Assembly: GCA_035771165.1 (NCBI GenBank) | Contig: JAWNZC010000285.1 | Location: 1,279,501-1,343,500 of the forward strand | Direction: 5' to 3' | Length of the DNA stretch: 64,000 nt | Origin: Paragorgia papillata | Taxonomy: Eukaryota; Cnidaria; Anthozoa; Scleralcyonacea; Coralliidae | Program-made: the position numbers and the translations under genes | Part shown: positions 1-10,370 of the stretch, one piece after another | Layout: the number at the start of each line of letters is the position of its first letter | Position numbering within the stretch: position 1 is the stretch's first letter | The notes under the pieces: model-generated | Databases searched by the model: none | Seen by the model: the letters and a program-made list of their open reading frames with translations, nothing else | What the model was told of the DNA's origin: nothing

Positions 1-132
1 CCTGCACAGTGCGCACTTGGCAAGCTTCTGGCCGCCCATGCCCGCCCCTGAGTGCGCCCCTGAGATATCTTGTGCGCCCCTGCCCCGAGATTTTGCAGCT
101 TTTCCGCACCCGAGATCTCGGCGAAAAGTGCC

Positions 133-276
133 CTACTCTGCAGTCTGGTCTGTCGCAAGGGGCTCAAGATCGTTGTTAAACACTGCACCCTCTGCGTCAT
201 CCAAACCAACAAAATCAGAATAAAGTTCAGTTTCGCTTTCAGAGTTTCTAGAACTCGATTTGGAGGTTGAAGCCAT
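133..276 (-). other. Possible first exon or small ORF, acidic 47-residue N-terminus
   Basis: Reading the minus strand from an ATG at 276 gives a 47-residue peptide starting MASTSKSSSR and containing ELYSDFVGLDDAEG, ending at a TAG at 135-133. It is rich in Ser, Glu and Asp. This acidic style resembles the N-terminus of the P2X7-ballast-like gene at 28.2 kb, but there is no shared motif and no clear splice donor, so the similarity may be chance. The first 130 bases are GC-rich with repeated GCGCCCCTG words and differ from the AT-rich surroundings. Treat as an unassigned fragment. Confidence 0.2.
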
Positions 277-479
277 TTTTAACTACCAAGTATAAGAAAA
301 CTACAGTGTCGTCCTCTATAAAATAGCTGTGTATGTCTTGCTGGTGTTGAGTAGATGACGTCACAGAGTAATACCGCTGACTGATTTCGCGGACTCCAAA
401 AATGCAATGGCGGAGTGGTTTTATGCCAAATTATACGCACTTTTAATCGATGTTTATGCACTCAAATCAACCTTAAAGT

Positions 480-820
480 TGCTTTTACTCTTATATTAGT
501 ACACCTTCTAAGCATAAGAAGTGATTAAGCCGGAAAAATCGTTAACGATTTTCGGTCGTACTGCCACTTTAAATACCTGTGTCTTTGCATATGAATTAGA
601 ATCCTGACATATATTTGGACATGTCACTGGAGTATGATATTGACATACTCTATAACAGTATTTTATAGCAGTAGAACTTGTTATTAATTCATTCCCATAA
701 TTAATGTATTTTGATTCTCATCAGAATACTGCATAGAAATTTTATTAGGATTTAAAGGAATATTCATTAGCTAGACCATAGAATATTCACTTTTTTAGGG
801 TATCTTGCAGAATGTTATGG
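480..820. other. AT-rich intergenic stretch, nothing recognised
   Basis: No ORF, inverted repeat or family resemblance seen. The sequence grades into the palindromic repeat that follows. Confidence 0.5.
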
Positions 821-994
821 AATGTTCTATTTGATTGTATAGAATATTCTATAAGATCCTATAGGATATTCTATAAGATCCTATAGAATATCCTATGGAG
901 TATTCTATAGAATATGCCATTAAAAATTCGATAGAACATGTCCCAATTTCTAATAGAATATTCTATTGGATTCTATAGAATATTCTAGTGAATA
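821..994. repeat. Palindromic AT repeat, left part (interrupted by pogo-type element)
   Basis: Degenerate tandem units built from ATTCTATAGAATATTCTAT-like words, themselves near-palindromic. The same array resumes at 3433, including the shared phrase AACATGTCCCAATTTCTAAT on both sides (about 938-957 and 3512-3531). The array was therefore continuous before the transposon inserted. Confidence 0.8.
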
Positions 995-1477
995 CAGTAA
1001 AAACCTGCATAAAAGAACCACTATTTTTTGACGCCAGGCTGAAATGGTTCTTATATCATGGGTACTTAGTGAGAAATCAGGCCGAGTTGGTTCTTAACTG
1101 GTTCTTACTGTATTTCTAGTCAAAAACAATTGTTCCTGGTTTGGTGTTTTAAATGATTTGTTTCCTTAATTATTCACATAAATTGAACGTTAACATCCAA
1201 ATTGTATTTCATATTGCCAAACAATAATTTAATTTACTGTCATAACAATAAATATACTGCATATATATATATAAAATGAAAGGTTGAAAATGTACCTGAC
1301 ATGTCTAATCATATTCAAAACAAAGTTTTGTAAGCCTTTTTAAAAGTTACTGTCGTTAAACCTCTTAATGTACATGCAATACGTGTGAAGTAAATCAATC
1401 TGCATTATTTTACGAAATTAAGTTAATGTACTGTAATTTAACTGTAAATATAAACTGTAAATTTAACTTATCTTTAA

Positions 1478-2774
1478 CTAGATTTGGTAATTGTCTAGCC
1501 TTTGGGGGCAGATCTTATCGTCATCTGAACCATCAGCTGTTAGCAAACAGCCAGTTTTTTCAAACAATCTTCTAAAAAATTCTTTATTTTTACTTAGCTC
1601 CCTCCATGCCTCTGCTGTCCACTTTGTTATTAGGATCCTTCTTTCTCTAGCTGGAACTTTGTCATGCCATTTTTCTAGATTTTGGTCCTCCTCCAACCAC
1701 CTTTCCATTTCCGCAGCTATTTTTGCTTTCATCATTTTTCCACATCCTGCATCAACTGGCTGGATCTTGTCAGTATGATTTTCAGGAAGCATGTACACTG
1801 ATGCATTGATTTCATTTCTGGATGCTTGGTGAAATGCCTTGCTTTGCTGAAAACCAACATTATCTACAAAGATAACCTTTTCATCTTTTTCTTTTCCAAT
1901 CCCGGGGACAAGTGTTTTTTTGACCCACTGCATATTTACCTCTTCATCCATCCAGGCACATGGCTGGAAAAACACGTCAACTCCCTTGTCCTACTGTTCT
2001 TTCTCAAAGGTACTTAAATTTCCCTTTCCCCTGAATACGATAGCTGGCTTGACATTTTGTTCACCTTCTGCACGTATACAAAGTTGTAGGGTGGCCTGTC
2101 TTTTGTCCAAGCCAGATGATGGTTGTCACACCCATACCTGCTTGCTACCCAATGTAGCATAAAGTTGTTTCTTGCCCAATTACAAATGGAAGGGGCACCT
2201 GATCAATGTTATATCTATTCTTGGGTAGCCATCTTCCATACTTTGGATCAATAGAAGATTTGTTTCTTCTCCTTTGTGTATTTAAAGCTTTCCTCAAATC
2301 CCTGTGAAACCTCTGTATAGTAATCCTACCATCATCTGCAGAATCTTTCTTTTTGTTTGTTCGACGTCTGAGCACAATGCCGTGTATTTTCTTGAATCTC
2401 TGGAACCAGTTGCTACTGCCCTTAAACTTTTCTGCTGCCTCTTTACCATAGCACATTTCGATTTTAGATCTCATTGTTTTCCTAATCCAAAGTTTAGAAA
2501 CTTTACTGCCTGCTGCTCTACACAGTTTAAATTCTGCAAGCAGAAGTTTTGATGCCCGAGGATACTTTTCCGTATGTTTTGATCGATTAGCAGCAATTCT
2601 CCGCCTTCGTCTAACATCTCTTGTTCCGCCCGTGTTTTGCTTTCGTTTGTTGAGGGCTAGTTGTTCTTGTAATCGGTCTCTTTCTTTGTTCCATTTTATC
2701 ACTAGGCATTTGCTGACTCCTTTTTCCTTTGCAATGGCAGAAAATTTGCTCTTCGTTGTTTTGATTGAATCCAA
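1478..2774 (-). pseudogene. Pogo-type DDE transposase, frameshifted
   Basis: The N-terminal part (2774-2145) starts with a helix-turn-helix-like region (KFSAIAKEKGVSKCLVIKWN) and continues through a CENP-B-like second DNA-binding segment (WIRKTMRSKI...FKGSSNWFQRFKK) to the first catalytic Asp in YNIDQVPLPF. The C-terminal part (1975-1478) has the second Asp in VIFVDNVGFQ and the third in IQPVDAG. The two parts lie in different frames. Between them the minus strand reads GLDKRQATLQLCIRAEGEQN with a one-base shift near 2145 and in-frame stops, so this copy cannot make transposase. All three catalytic aspartates are still visible, suggesting fairly recent death. Confidence 0.88.
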
Positions 2775-3300
2775 ACGGTTAAGAGTTTGTATTTTAACAT
2801 GTCATGAAATTAAGTTAGATTCCTTACTTCTTGTCCTGGACATATTTTTGTCATTTGTTTTTACTGTTTATCTTATGGTTAATGCATATATATTACCAAA
2901 CAAGAACTGAGTGTACACCAAAGCTGAAAGCTCCAACCACATAACTTTAAGGGCCATCATGATGTAAGTTTTTTGAATACATTTATGCAAGTTGAATTAT
3001 GTTATGAATTGATTACTGTTTTGATAAAATAAATACATGCATGATGTGGTTGACATTCCTGCTAGCAAGATTACAGTATTTATGTTGTTTCTTCCTACTG
3101 TAATAATATACATTGTATTCTAATCAATCTACAGTATTACACTAATAATTGCTATTTAAAAGCCTCCGAATTTGAAAAAATGTATCCACGTTGAGTACTA
3201 AACAACAGATTATGTTTTTTGCATTTGCAATATTATTAAATAAAGTATGTACCTGCCTATACCTGCCCTTAGAACATGCTTTCTACTTCAGCTAAAGTAC
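2775..3300. other. Non-coding part of the pogo-type element
   Basis: AT-rich sequence upstream of the transposase start; presumably promoter and 5' untranslated region of the minus-strand gene. No further ORF recognised. Confidence 0.4.
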
Positions 3301-3432
3301 AAAAGTTAAGGTTTTTTAAGAACCAGTCTCATTTGTCAGCCTGAAGTGGTTCTTGTATTTTGGGTGCTTAATTGCCTAAATTTCAGGCTGTTGGTTCTTA
3401 ATCCACTGGTTCTTTTATGCGGGTTTTTACTG

Positions 3433-3605
3433 TATTTTATTGCATTCTATAGAACATTCCATTGAATATTCTATTGGATTCTATAGAATATTCTACTGAA
3501 TATTCTATAGAACATGTCCCAATTTCTAATAGACTATTCTGTTAGATTCTATTGAATATTCTATAGAATTATTCTGTTGAATATTCTATAGAACATTTTC
3601 GTAAG
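3433..3605. repeat. Palindromic AT repeat, right part
   Basis: Continuation of the ATTCTATAGAATATT array seen at 821-994, on the other side of the pogo-type insertion. Confidence 0.8.
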
Positions 3606-3664
3606 GTATTCACCGCCATTTGTCTGACGATCCATCTCGGCGGCTTGTTTGAATCACTCATCGT

Positions 3665-4418
3665 TTGATGCGTATGACCATTAAATCGATGTCCATCTAC
3701 ATACAGAAACTGATGTCAATATTTCGCATTGTAAAACGTTTTTCTCAGGTTTGTCCACCAATTTTGGTCACTGATATTATCACTAAAATTCGCTTTTTAA
3801 ATTCTAAACTTTATTCGTCTCTGAAAGACGTTAAGGCGTCCAAATTGTCTAAATTATTAGGACCTCGTTCTATTTCTCCTTACTGTACTAGTTCTGTCAA
3901 CGAAGATAATCTAGTTTTTACCATTCCGTCTGATTTACCCTTGTCTGACCCCAAGAGATCTGTTCTTGCGAAGGGTCTCAAGTTCGTTGCCAACTCTGGG
4001 CCCATTGATTTATTTTCAGTCAAAGAAGACACTGAAGCTTTTTTCCCGCCGTTTACGGCTAAAAGCCCATTTTCATAATCAGTCCTCCACCTCTAATAAG
4101 GATGTCTTTGAGGAAATCAACCCTAAAAAGTCTTCTTGGTCTCCACCTGAAGGTCAATTTTCGTCTCTTGATCTTTTTGTTCGACAGTGCCGCCATGAAA
4201 TTGACAAATTAAACCATTCACGCCCCAAAAGGGCTTCTAACCTCAACAAAGATGAACTTCTAGCTTTTCAATCATTGCGAAGTAGAAATGACGTCGTCAT
4301 CAAACCTGCGGACAAAGGTGGTGCCGTTGTTGTCTGGAGATCTGAATTTTATACCAAGTTAAATTCCGATTCCACCCCTACTCACCAAAAAACTGTCCAA
4401 ACTACCATGAATAGGTAA
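3665..4418 (+). pseudogene. Penelope-like retroelement, N-terminal reverse-transcriptase fragment
   Basis: Two overlapping frames give a continuous Penelope-like N-terminal region. Frame one has LGPRSISPYC...LVFTIPSDLPLSDPKRSVLAKGLKFV and SVKEDTEAFF. After one extra base in the run near 4040-4046, frame two continues RLRLKAHFHN...SSWSPPEGQFSSLDLFV...LKSLRSR-like...NDVVIKPADKGGAVVVWR. The phrase VIKPADKGGAVVVW is typical of the fingers region of Penelope-like reverse transcriptases. Straight after it about 15-20 residues appear deleted before FYTKLNSDSTPT. The catalytic palm and the GIY-YIG endonuclease are absent. It is a dead, internally deleted copy. Confidence 0.85.
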
Positions 4419-4730
4419 GTCGATAAGGTAAAATCGACAGTATGAATAGCAAATGTCTTTCGCATCTCATTGATTTGTTGTTGTTATTTTGCTTTGATTG
4501 GCTAATTTTTCGCATCTCATTAATTTGTTATTGTTATTTTTATCTGATTGGCTTATTTTTGGTCACATGATTATCTTTCTTATATAAGCTCGTTGTTTGT
4601 TTACACTCTTTACGTTTCTCTCTGACGGAGGGCCTTCGCTTGAAACGTTAGACTCCTATGTTCTCGGTATGTAGCATATCTAACCTTACTCTATTTCGAT
4701 ATTTTAGTAGAAATCCCTATCACCAAATGC
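4419..4730 (+). mobile_element. Penelope-like element terminal region
   Basis: Follows the reverse-transcriptase fragment directly. It contains TATATAAG near 4585 and then a stretch with CTGACGGAGGGCCTTCGC, GAAACGTTAGACTCCTA and TAACCTTACTC. The same stretch occurs on the opposite strand near 56.70-56.79 kb with few differences, so it is a repeated element end. The CGAAGG/CCTTCG arms form a short hairpin. Confidence 0.65.
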
Positions 4731-4734
4731 TATG

Positions 4735-5229
4735 ACACAACTCCAAAATATATAACCAATGTCAAACAAGAAACCCTTTTTTAGTTCAGACAATCAGTAA
4801 CAAAGGTGGGAGACCTCAAATAGAGTTTTTTTTAAATAAGATGTTATAATAATAAAATATTGCAGCAATTGAATATAACAAAATGTTGTAGTAATTGAAT
4901 GAGAAAGGAAGAAGAATGGTGGAATGAGAAGACTTTTTTCGAATTCCTATATGCAACATTGAATAGGGGGGAGGGGGTATCAAGAATAATATCGTGTAAG
5001 TGTCCCCATAATTATGTCACTGTCTGAAAATGCGTTTGCGTCTATGCCGAATGATTTTCACTTTAACACTTTGAGTTCTAAACACGACATATGTGTACAA
5101 AGTTAGGGAAAATGTTGTCGATCCGTACGAGTCGTTACGGGTCGTATGTTGCATTTACGCGTCGTTACGACCGGTAAAAAGTGTCATTATATATTCGGTG
5201 TGGCTAAGATAGGCCACGAAAATGTTATC
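4735..5229. other. No gene recognised
   Basis: AT-rich, with a G-rich run near 4970 and several CGTTACG/CGTACG words around 5120-5175. No ORF of interest. Confidence 0.4.
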
Positions 5230-5472
5230 GATCCGTATGATATACGCATTATATGATATATGCTTTGGGAATTATATTTAGAGCTTTAAATTGAGATTTT
5301 GAAAGGAGGAAATGATACATGATAATTGCCATTTCAGAATAATATTTAGGGTTTGAGGTTTTGAAAGAACAATGGAATGATTTAGGATAATTACATCGTC
5401 ATTATATGGTAATTGGCATTTGAGAATTATATTTAGGGATTTGAGGGTTTGAATAAACGAGGTAACGATATA
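5230..5472. repeat. ~70 bp tandem repeat, left part (interrupted)
   Basis: Degenerate units containing TGATAATTGGCATTTGAGAA, TATATTTAG and GAGGTTTTGAAAG. The array resumes at 10172-10370 on the other side of the large TA element. A complete unit junction at 10292-10320 (GATATATGATAATTGGCATT) matches the joined flanks exactly. Confidence 0.8.
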
Positions 5473-6043
5473 CCGTATTATAGGAAATTAACGCTCGGGT
5501 TAATGAAGGTATTTGAAATTAACGCGACTTAAATTAACGCGAATTGAAGTTGAAACAACTTCCGAATGAAGGAAATTAATGCGAAAAGGAGGTTTTCAAA
5601 ACGAAGGAAATTAACACAATTAACGCAACGCAGTTTGTGGTGACGACAGAAACATATTTTACTTTAACACTGATTGTAAAATTCATTAATAATTCATGAG
5701 ATTAAGAAGCAATCAAAACGCAGCATTCAAGTCACATGTATACCTCTGTAAATCCCAATACAACTCCTCTGTATGAAAGCACGGGGAGGGATTGAATAGA
5801 TAGCAGGGAAAGGCTGGGGTTGATGAATTATGAATTAGTAAATTGACTTTTGATAAAGATACTTCCTAATAAGTATTCATAACTTTCGATAAAGATCTGC
5901 AAGGATGTTCATACATATATGATCTAAACACAACAACAAACTAATAATTATTGCAATTCAACACCACTCTTTCTTTTTAATGTCATTCACGCACATTTCT
6001 ACAATTTCAAACACCACAACCCATTTTGTCCAGCTACAATTTC

Positions 6044-7539
6044 TCACTTTTTACCGTTAACAATGAAACTAAAAGTACAATTATTGAATACAGAGTTTGT
6101 ACAAATATTATCAACATTACTAGTGGTTGAACATTCAGCCGGCAAAGCAATGCTCGCCAACAAATCATCTGACACATCACATTTGCCAAAATCAAATGCT
6201 CGGAAATCTTCATATATAGCTGTAGCCGCACTTGCAACCGCATTACTATCAGCACTGATTGAGCGCTAGTTTCGTTGCCATTCGAGCTTCCTCTGTTAAT
6301 TACCGGCCCCAAAACTTCACTAACATTTTCAAGCTGGAGTTTAGTCGGATTTTCATAAACAAACAACGCATTCGATTTGTGGCCAGTCCTGTCCCTCACT
6401 AATTTCTCCTCAATACTATTTTGAAACAATCTGCACGCACACGTTACCCTTAAACAATGTGCTGTTCTGCGTGCCAAACCTCCCTTTTCGCACAATTTTA
6501 CCGGCAAGATTTTGTTTAACGTACATGCACCTACTGGACTTCCCTCGTATTCAAACCTACCAGACCTATTTGGCCGAAAGTAAAAACTTTCCATCACCTC
6601 GGCATGCATTTTGATTTTGCTAATGTAAAGTGAATAGATACTCACCAAACATGGACTATGCGTTTGCCCTATCTTATGGCAAATGTGTTCGATATATCGC
6701 GGTTTGTTTTGCAAATCCTTTAAACCCCCTTGAAACGTCTTACAGTGGCTTTCGTCGAAAACTATACTATTTTCTTTCACAACAATATTAGCAAGCCTAA
6801 GTAGCCTATGTTCCCCAGCCCGTAGGCCGAATATTTTACCGTTATAATAATAGACAGTATGCAACAACGACTCAGCTGAATGCAATCCTAGAAGACCCTT
6901 CTCCCATAGCTTGGTCTCTTCTTCTTCAGTAATTTCTGCTTTTGCATCCCTTTTACACGCTTGGCCTATTCCACATTTCGTCGCATCCTTCATCTCAGCA
7001 TCAAGAGCTTTTCGAAACAGCGTAAACCTTTACAAGAAATATCACCATCGATAAGAAACAAGAATAAATTATTCTCTATGTTAAATACGATACTATACAT
7101 TTAAAGAAGCGGAGACAGCATATACAGAAACACATGTGACTTACCTCTTATCAGCTTTGTCAAGAACACTGAACGCTTTCTCTCCTTTTACATCACTCAA
7201 GTACCGATTAAGACCACACACAACCAAATATAATGTCTTCGGAGGGTATCGCCCGCCATTTCGCTTCGCTACTTCACAAATAAACTTGCACAGCCAGAAG
7301 CCAACAGTACAGGCAGACATTTCTTCCAGTGCGACTGTTAAATCTTCCACGTTGTCCAAATCGACTCCATCCACGCCGTCTGTCTCAACACGCCCTATCT
7401 TATTTCCTCGGTGCTGCTGCCAGTCCTCGAACAATTTTACAGCCCATTTAGTGTTATACTGCGTGTTTTTCGGAACAGCTTCAGACAAGAAAGATCTCTC
7501 TTCCTCTACGCTTTTAGGAACACGAAAGCGACTAGACAT
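6044..7539 (-). pseudogene. Crypton-type tyrosine recombinase, two exons, C-terminal frameshift
   Basis: Exon 1 (7539-7145) encodes an N-terminal SAM-like helical region (SVEEERSFLSEAVPKNTQYN...). An intron of about 117 bp (7144-7028, GTAAGT to TTGTAAAG) leads to exon 2, which continues FTLFRKALDAEMKDATKCGI in frame. The catalytic domain shows the tyrosine-recombinase set: Arg in FGLRAGEHR, His and Arg in HCLRVTCA, His in TGHKSN and Tyr in FVYEN. Near 6262 the frame shifts by one base: the ORF ending at 6034 gives a spurious hydrophobic tail, while the neighbouring frame gives a natural acidic tail ending NNCTFSF...GKK and stopping at 6044. That tail matches the [10 protein letters not shown] ending of the second Crypton at 51.38 kb. 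The catalytic core is intact; only the tail is broken. Confidence 0.85.
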
Positions 7540-7724
7540 TCTCCAAAGCGAACCAACTTACTCGCAGTTCAACAGAATATAAATTAAATCACTTAAAATT
7601 CATACTGATCAAGTTCTCAACTCCTATGGGAAACGATTTTAATAATACCAGAATACGCGTGGTAGCATAATTAGTTTTCCGACATTCAGATAACAATTAT
7701 GCACATTCCTGTTATTCTTTCATT

Positions 7725-7755
<31 letters not shown>

Positions 7756-7913
7756 GTATGGGCATTTACAATGGCTCGCCTTCGGCTCGCCATTGTAAAT
7801 GCCCATACAGATCAGCCACTCATATTTTATCTATTACATATAAAAAACCTGAACAAAACAAATCTATACTGCATGTAAAGCCAGACTGGCGATTGCTTGA
7901 GAACCTTTAATAT
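7540..7913. other. Spacer between Crypton-type and pogo-type genes
   Basis: No ORF. Probably holds the promoter of the Crypton-type gene. It contains the strong palindrome listed separately. Confidence 0.5.
7751..7813. repeat. Perfect 24 bp-arm palindrome with CTTCG centre
   Basis: Arms 7751-7774 and 7790-7813 are perfect reverse complements (GATCTGTATGGGCATTTACA...), separated by a 15-base centre CTCGCCTTCGGCTCG. Similar palindromes with a GGCTTCGCC centre lie beside the other Crypton copies at 51.7 and 52.3 kb. It could be a recombinase site, a promoter hairpin or a terminator; none is shown. Confidence 0.85.
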
Positions 7914-9309
7914 CTAAATGTAGGGGTTAAGAGGAGAAATCTGGCCACTTCGACCATTATTTACAGCGTCTGAGATACCAGCCGATCTCCAGCCTGACAA
8001 AATTATGCTTTTTCCTTTCTCAGTTCCAAGCCATTCGTACACCTCCTTCATTAGTTTACCATGTCGAGGCTTCAAGGTTGACAACTTTAAGTCAATTTCG
8101 ATCGTTGTGACATCTTTCTCAGGGCTACCAAGCATTTCGCTTGTGATGCAGGATGTGAAATATTCACTGAACGCGCGTTTCTCCATCTTTTTAACAGCGC
8201 CATTTGTTGAGAGATCTAGCGGTTGGAGAAGTTGCATCATGTTTTTTAGGGACCATGACACTAATGATATTGAGCTCTTTCAGTCGGTCCTCAACAAGCT
8301 TCGTTGATTGAGCCCTAAAAGCATCCCAGATAAGAAGGGTTTTCCTATTCTCGTCCAGACTGAGTCTTGTCTTAGTTCGCTGCGTGTATGAATGAATGAC
8401 ATCATTTATCAAGCTCAGGGTTTCTTTCTCGTTGCTCCAATGTTTCTCGTTGTAGGACAAACAAAATCCTTCCGGGAAGTCCGTGTCAGGCAAAGACCGA
8501 GCCGTTTATCGTTTCCACCTTTCTTTGACACTGCTTTGTGTTGGTTTCTGCCATTCTTACATTCTCCGTTGGGACAAATTTCGAGGGCGTCTGGTCGACA
8601 TTAATTATCAGGTGATCTGGAATGCTGTGTATCGCCACTGCCTCTGCAATTTCATTCCGGAACTGCTGTCTTGTTTCCAGCCATAACGATCGGGTTATTA
8701 TGGGTCGAGAGGTAGTCGCCATTCTACGTGTAAAACCCATTCTAGTGTACAGGGATTGCACCCAGCAATTTGTGATGCGCAAATCTAAGAACTGGCCGTA
8801 TCTTGTAAGATCGCTCTTCATCAATCCCGTGAGAACACCATACAAAACATGTCTATTAATGGTTCCACCGGCAGTTCTCAAGTTAGTAAGAAATTACCGT
8901 AGTTTGAAACCCAACTCATCTGGTAATAAAAGAGGTCTCCCCCACTTAGTTCCGATTTTCACATGTTCTGGCAAAATTTGCGGCGTGTACTTTAGCTGAC
9001 ACCGGTACTTAACGAGTCAACCACGCAGAGTACTTTCTGTGAGCTTGGGAAATTCTTTCTTGAATCGAGACACGGATTTGTTGCGCCACACTGGTTGGCA
9101 TATTCGGGAATCTTACGTTTGTCTGCTTCTCCGTAGGTGATTCTTTTGCGCTTGTTGTTAATACTCGAAGCGACATTGATTTGCGATAGAACATTAGACT
9201 GCTCTTCACTGGAAAGTCCAGTTGTGTTAGTTGGTGGAAGGTGCGAACTTGTAGTCGAACTTAGATCAGAAACTCCTTCTTTCTGGAAATAGTGTAATAT
9301 GGAAGACAT
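7914..9309 (-). pseudogene. Pogo/Tigger-type DDE transposase, several frameshifts
   Basis: Four minus-strand ORFs line up head to tail as one protein. They are an N-terminal region (MSSILHYFQKEGVSD...) with helix-turn-helix-like sequence KRKIPEYANQ, then LTRYGQFLDLRITNCWVQSL and the first catalytic Asp in HLIINVDQTPSKFV. Next come TDFPEGFCLSYNEKHWSNEK and the second Asp in LLIWDAFRAQ, then the third acidic motif LQPLDLSTNGAVKKMEKRAF. At least three frameshifts (near 9000, 8490 and 8225) separate the pieces. The motif set and the TA flanks of the enclosing element agree. It is a different lineage from the pogo-type copy at 1.5-2.8 kb, to judge by its motifs. Confidence 0.88.
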
Positions 9310-9452
9310 TTATTTACCGATAAGCAGGAATACTGTTACACGCGACAATTTGCTCCGGTACTGTTACACGTGATAATATGCTCCGTAAACGGAAATACGT
9401 ATGACTACCAAAGAGACATCTGGACCTTGACCTCTGGTGCAGAGACATCAAA

Positions 9453-9931
9453 ATGGCTCAATCAGAACAGTCACTTCGTTTCACAACAGGATTATGTGGT
9501 TATCATGTCTACTCGACAAAAGATCACATTTAAAAGAGATCACAACAATGTTCATGATCGCTTTGCTGTATCAGGATTGGTATCTTTGTACCGGGAACAT
9601 TGGCTCCTGTTGTTGTTGGGCATGTACCAAGGGAATTGAGCCGTTATGTGTGGTATGCTTTGGAACAAGGTGCAAAATTTACGGGGGAAGTTATTTCAGT
9701 AAAGCAGAAAAGATCCCAATAGTTCAAGGAGGCCTTGAAATACCGATGACAGTGGTTGTCCAGTGGGAAAATTCAAGAGCTATGACAATTTTAAAAGAAA
9801 GGACAGAGGAGGTCTCGTATTCTGTCGAGAAAGATTATATTGATGACTCGAAAGATATTTTGGCCGAAATACAAGAAGCAGATGACGAGAATTGTTCTTC
9901 TGAAAGCAAAAACGAACTGGAGATATTGTAA
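9453..9931 (+). pseudogene. HIRAN-domain gene, frameshifted
   Basis: An ATG at 9453 opens MAQSEQSLRFTTGLCGYHVY. A neighbouring frame continues FKRDHNNVHDRFAV, the N-x-x-D-x-x-A-V motif of HIRAN domains. A third frame gives VVVGHVPRELSRYVWYALEQ, the conserved second half. The first frame then resumes with PIVQGGLEIPMTVVVQW and an acidic tail ending at 9931. At least two frameshifts and probably a short deletion near 9520 break the gene. HIRAN is a DNA-end-binding domain known from HLTF-type helicases; here it stands alone. It runs opposite to the two neighbouring genes and lies just inside the right inverted repeat, so it belongs to the same element. Confidence 0.75.
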
Positions 9932-10171
9932 ACGAGATACCCTTGCAAAAGATTAAAAAGAAAGAGAAAGCTATTGTTTCGTTGTTGTCAAATGTCTGAA
10001 CAGGATCCAGAATTTAGGGTTATATTAATAGAAATTAAGGTCGCGGAAATTAACGCTCCACTTAATTAAAGTCGCGGAAATTAACGCTCGCAAAAATTAA
10101 CACGACTTAAATTAACGGAAATTTTGGAAATTCGCGTTAATTTCATGGAGCGTTAATTTCCTATAATAAGG

Positions 10172-10370
10172 TATGATAATTGGCATTTGAGAATTATATT
10201 TAGTGCTTCGAGGTTTTGAAAGAACAAGGCAATGACATACGATAATTTGCATTTGAAAATGATAATTAGCACTTCGAGGTTTTGAATGAGGAAATGATAT
10301 ATGATAATTGGCATTTGAAAATGATAATTAGCGTTCTCAGGTTTTGAAAGGAGGCAATGATATGGTAATT
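10172..10370. repeat. ~70 bp tandem repeat, right part
   Basis: About three diverged units (TGATAATTGGCATTTGARAA ... GAGGTTTTGAAWG), continuing the array at 5230-5472. Confidence 0.8.

Larger units (their letters stand above)
995..3432 (-). mobile_element. Pogo/Tigger-type DNA transposon, 2.44 kb, TA target duplication
   Basis: Terminal inverted repeats match almost perfectly: the left end begins CAGTAAAAACCTGCATAAAA and the right end is the reverse complement of CAGTAAAAACCCGCATAAAA. Both are flanked by TA (993-994 and 3433-3434), the target duplication of the Tc1/mariner superfamily. Subterminal GGTTCTTA-type words recur inside both ends and could be transposase-binding sites. The element carries one broken minus-strand transposase gene. 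Confidence 0.92.
5473..10171. mobile_element. 4.7 kb TA-duplicating element with DDE transposase, Crypton-type recombinase and HIRAN genes
   Basis: The left end reads CCGTATTATAGGAAATTAAC and the right end is the reverse complement of CCTTATTATAGGAAATTAAC; both continue into GCTC. TA flanks both (5471-5472, 10172-10173). Joining the flanks at one TA recreates an unbroken unit of the host tandem repeat, which fixes the boundaries. Both ends contain many spaced TTAACGC words (5485-5640 and 10040-10160), likely transposase-binding sites. Inside are a minus-strand Crypton-type gene, a minus-strand pogo-type transposase and a plus-strand HIRAN gene. TA duplication fits the pogo-type transposase as the mover. 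Whether the Crypton gene is captured cargo or a nested insertion cannot be settled from one copy. Confidence 0.85.

Noticed and set aside
6034..6262. Hydrophobic C-terminus of the Crypton-type ORF as a membrane segment
   Set aside because: It is a frameshift product. The neighbouring frame has the conserved soluble tail.
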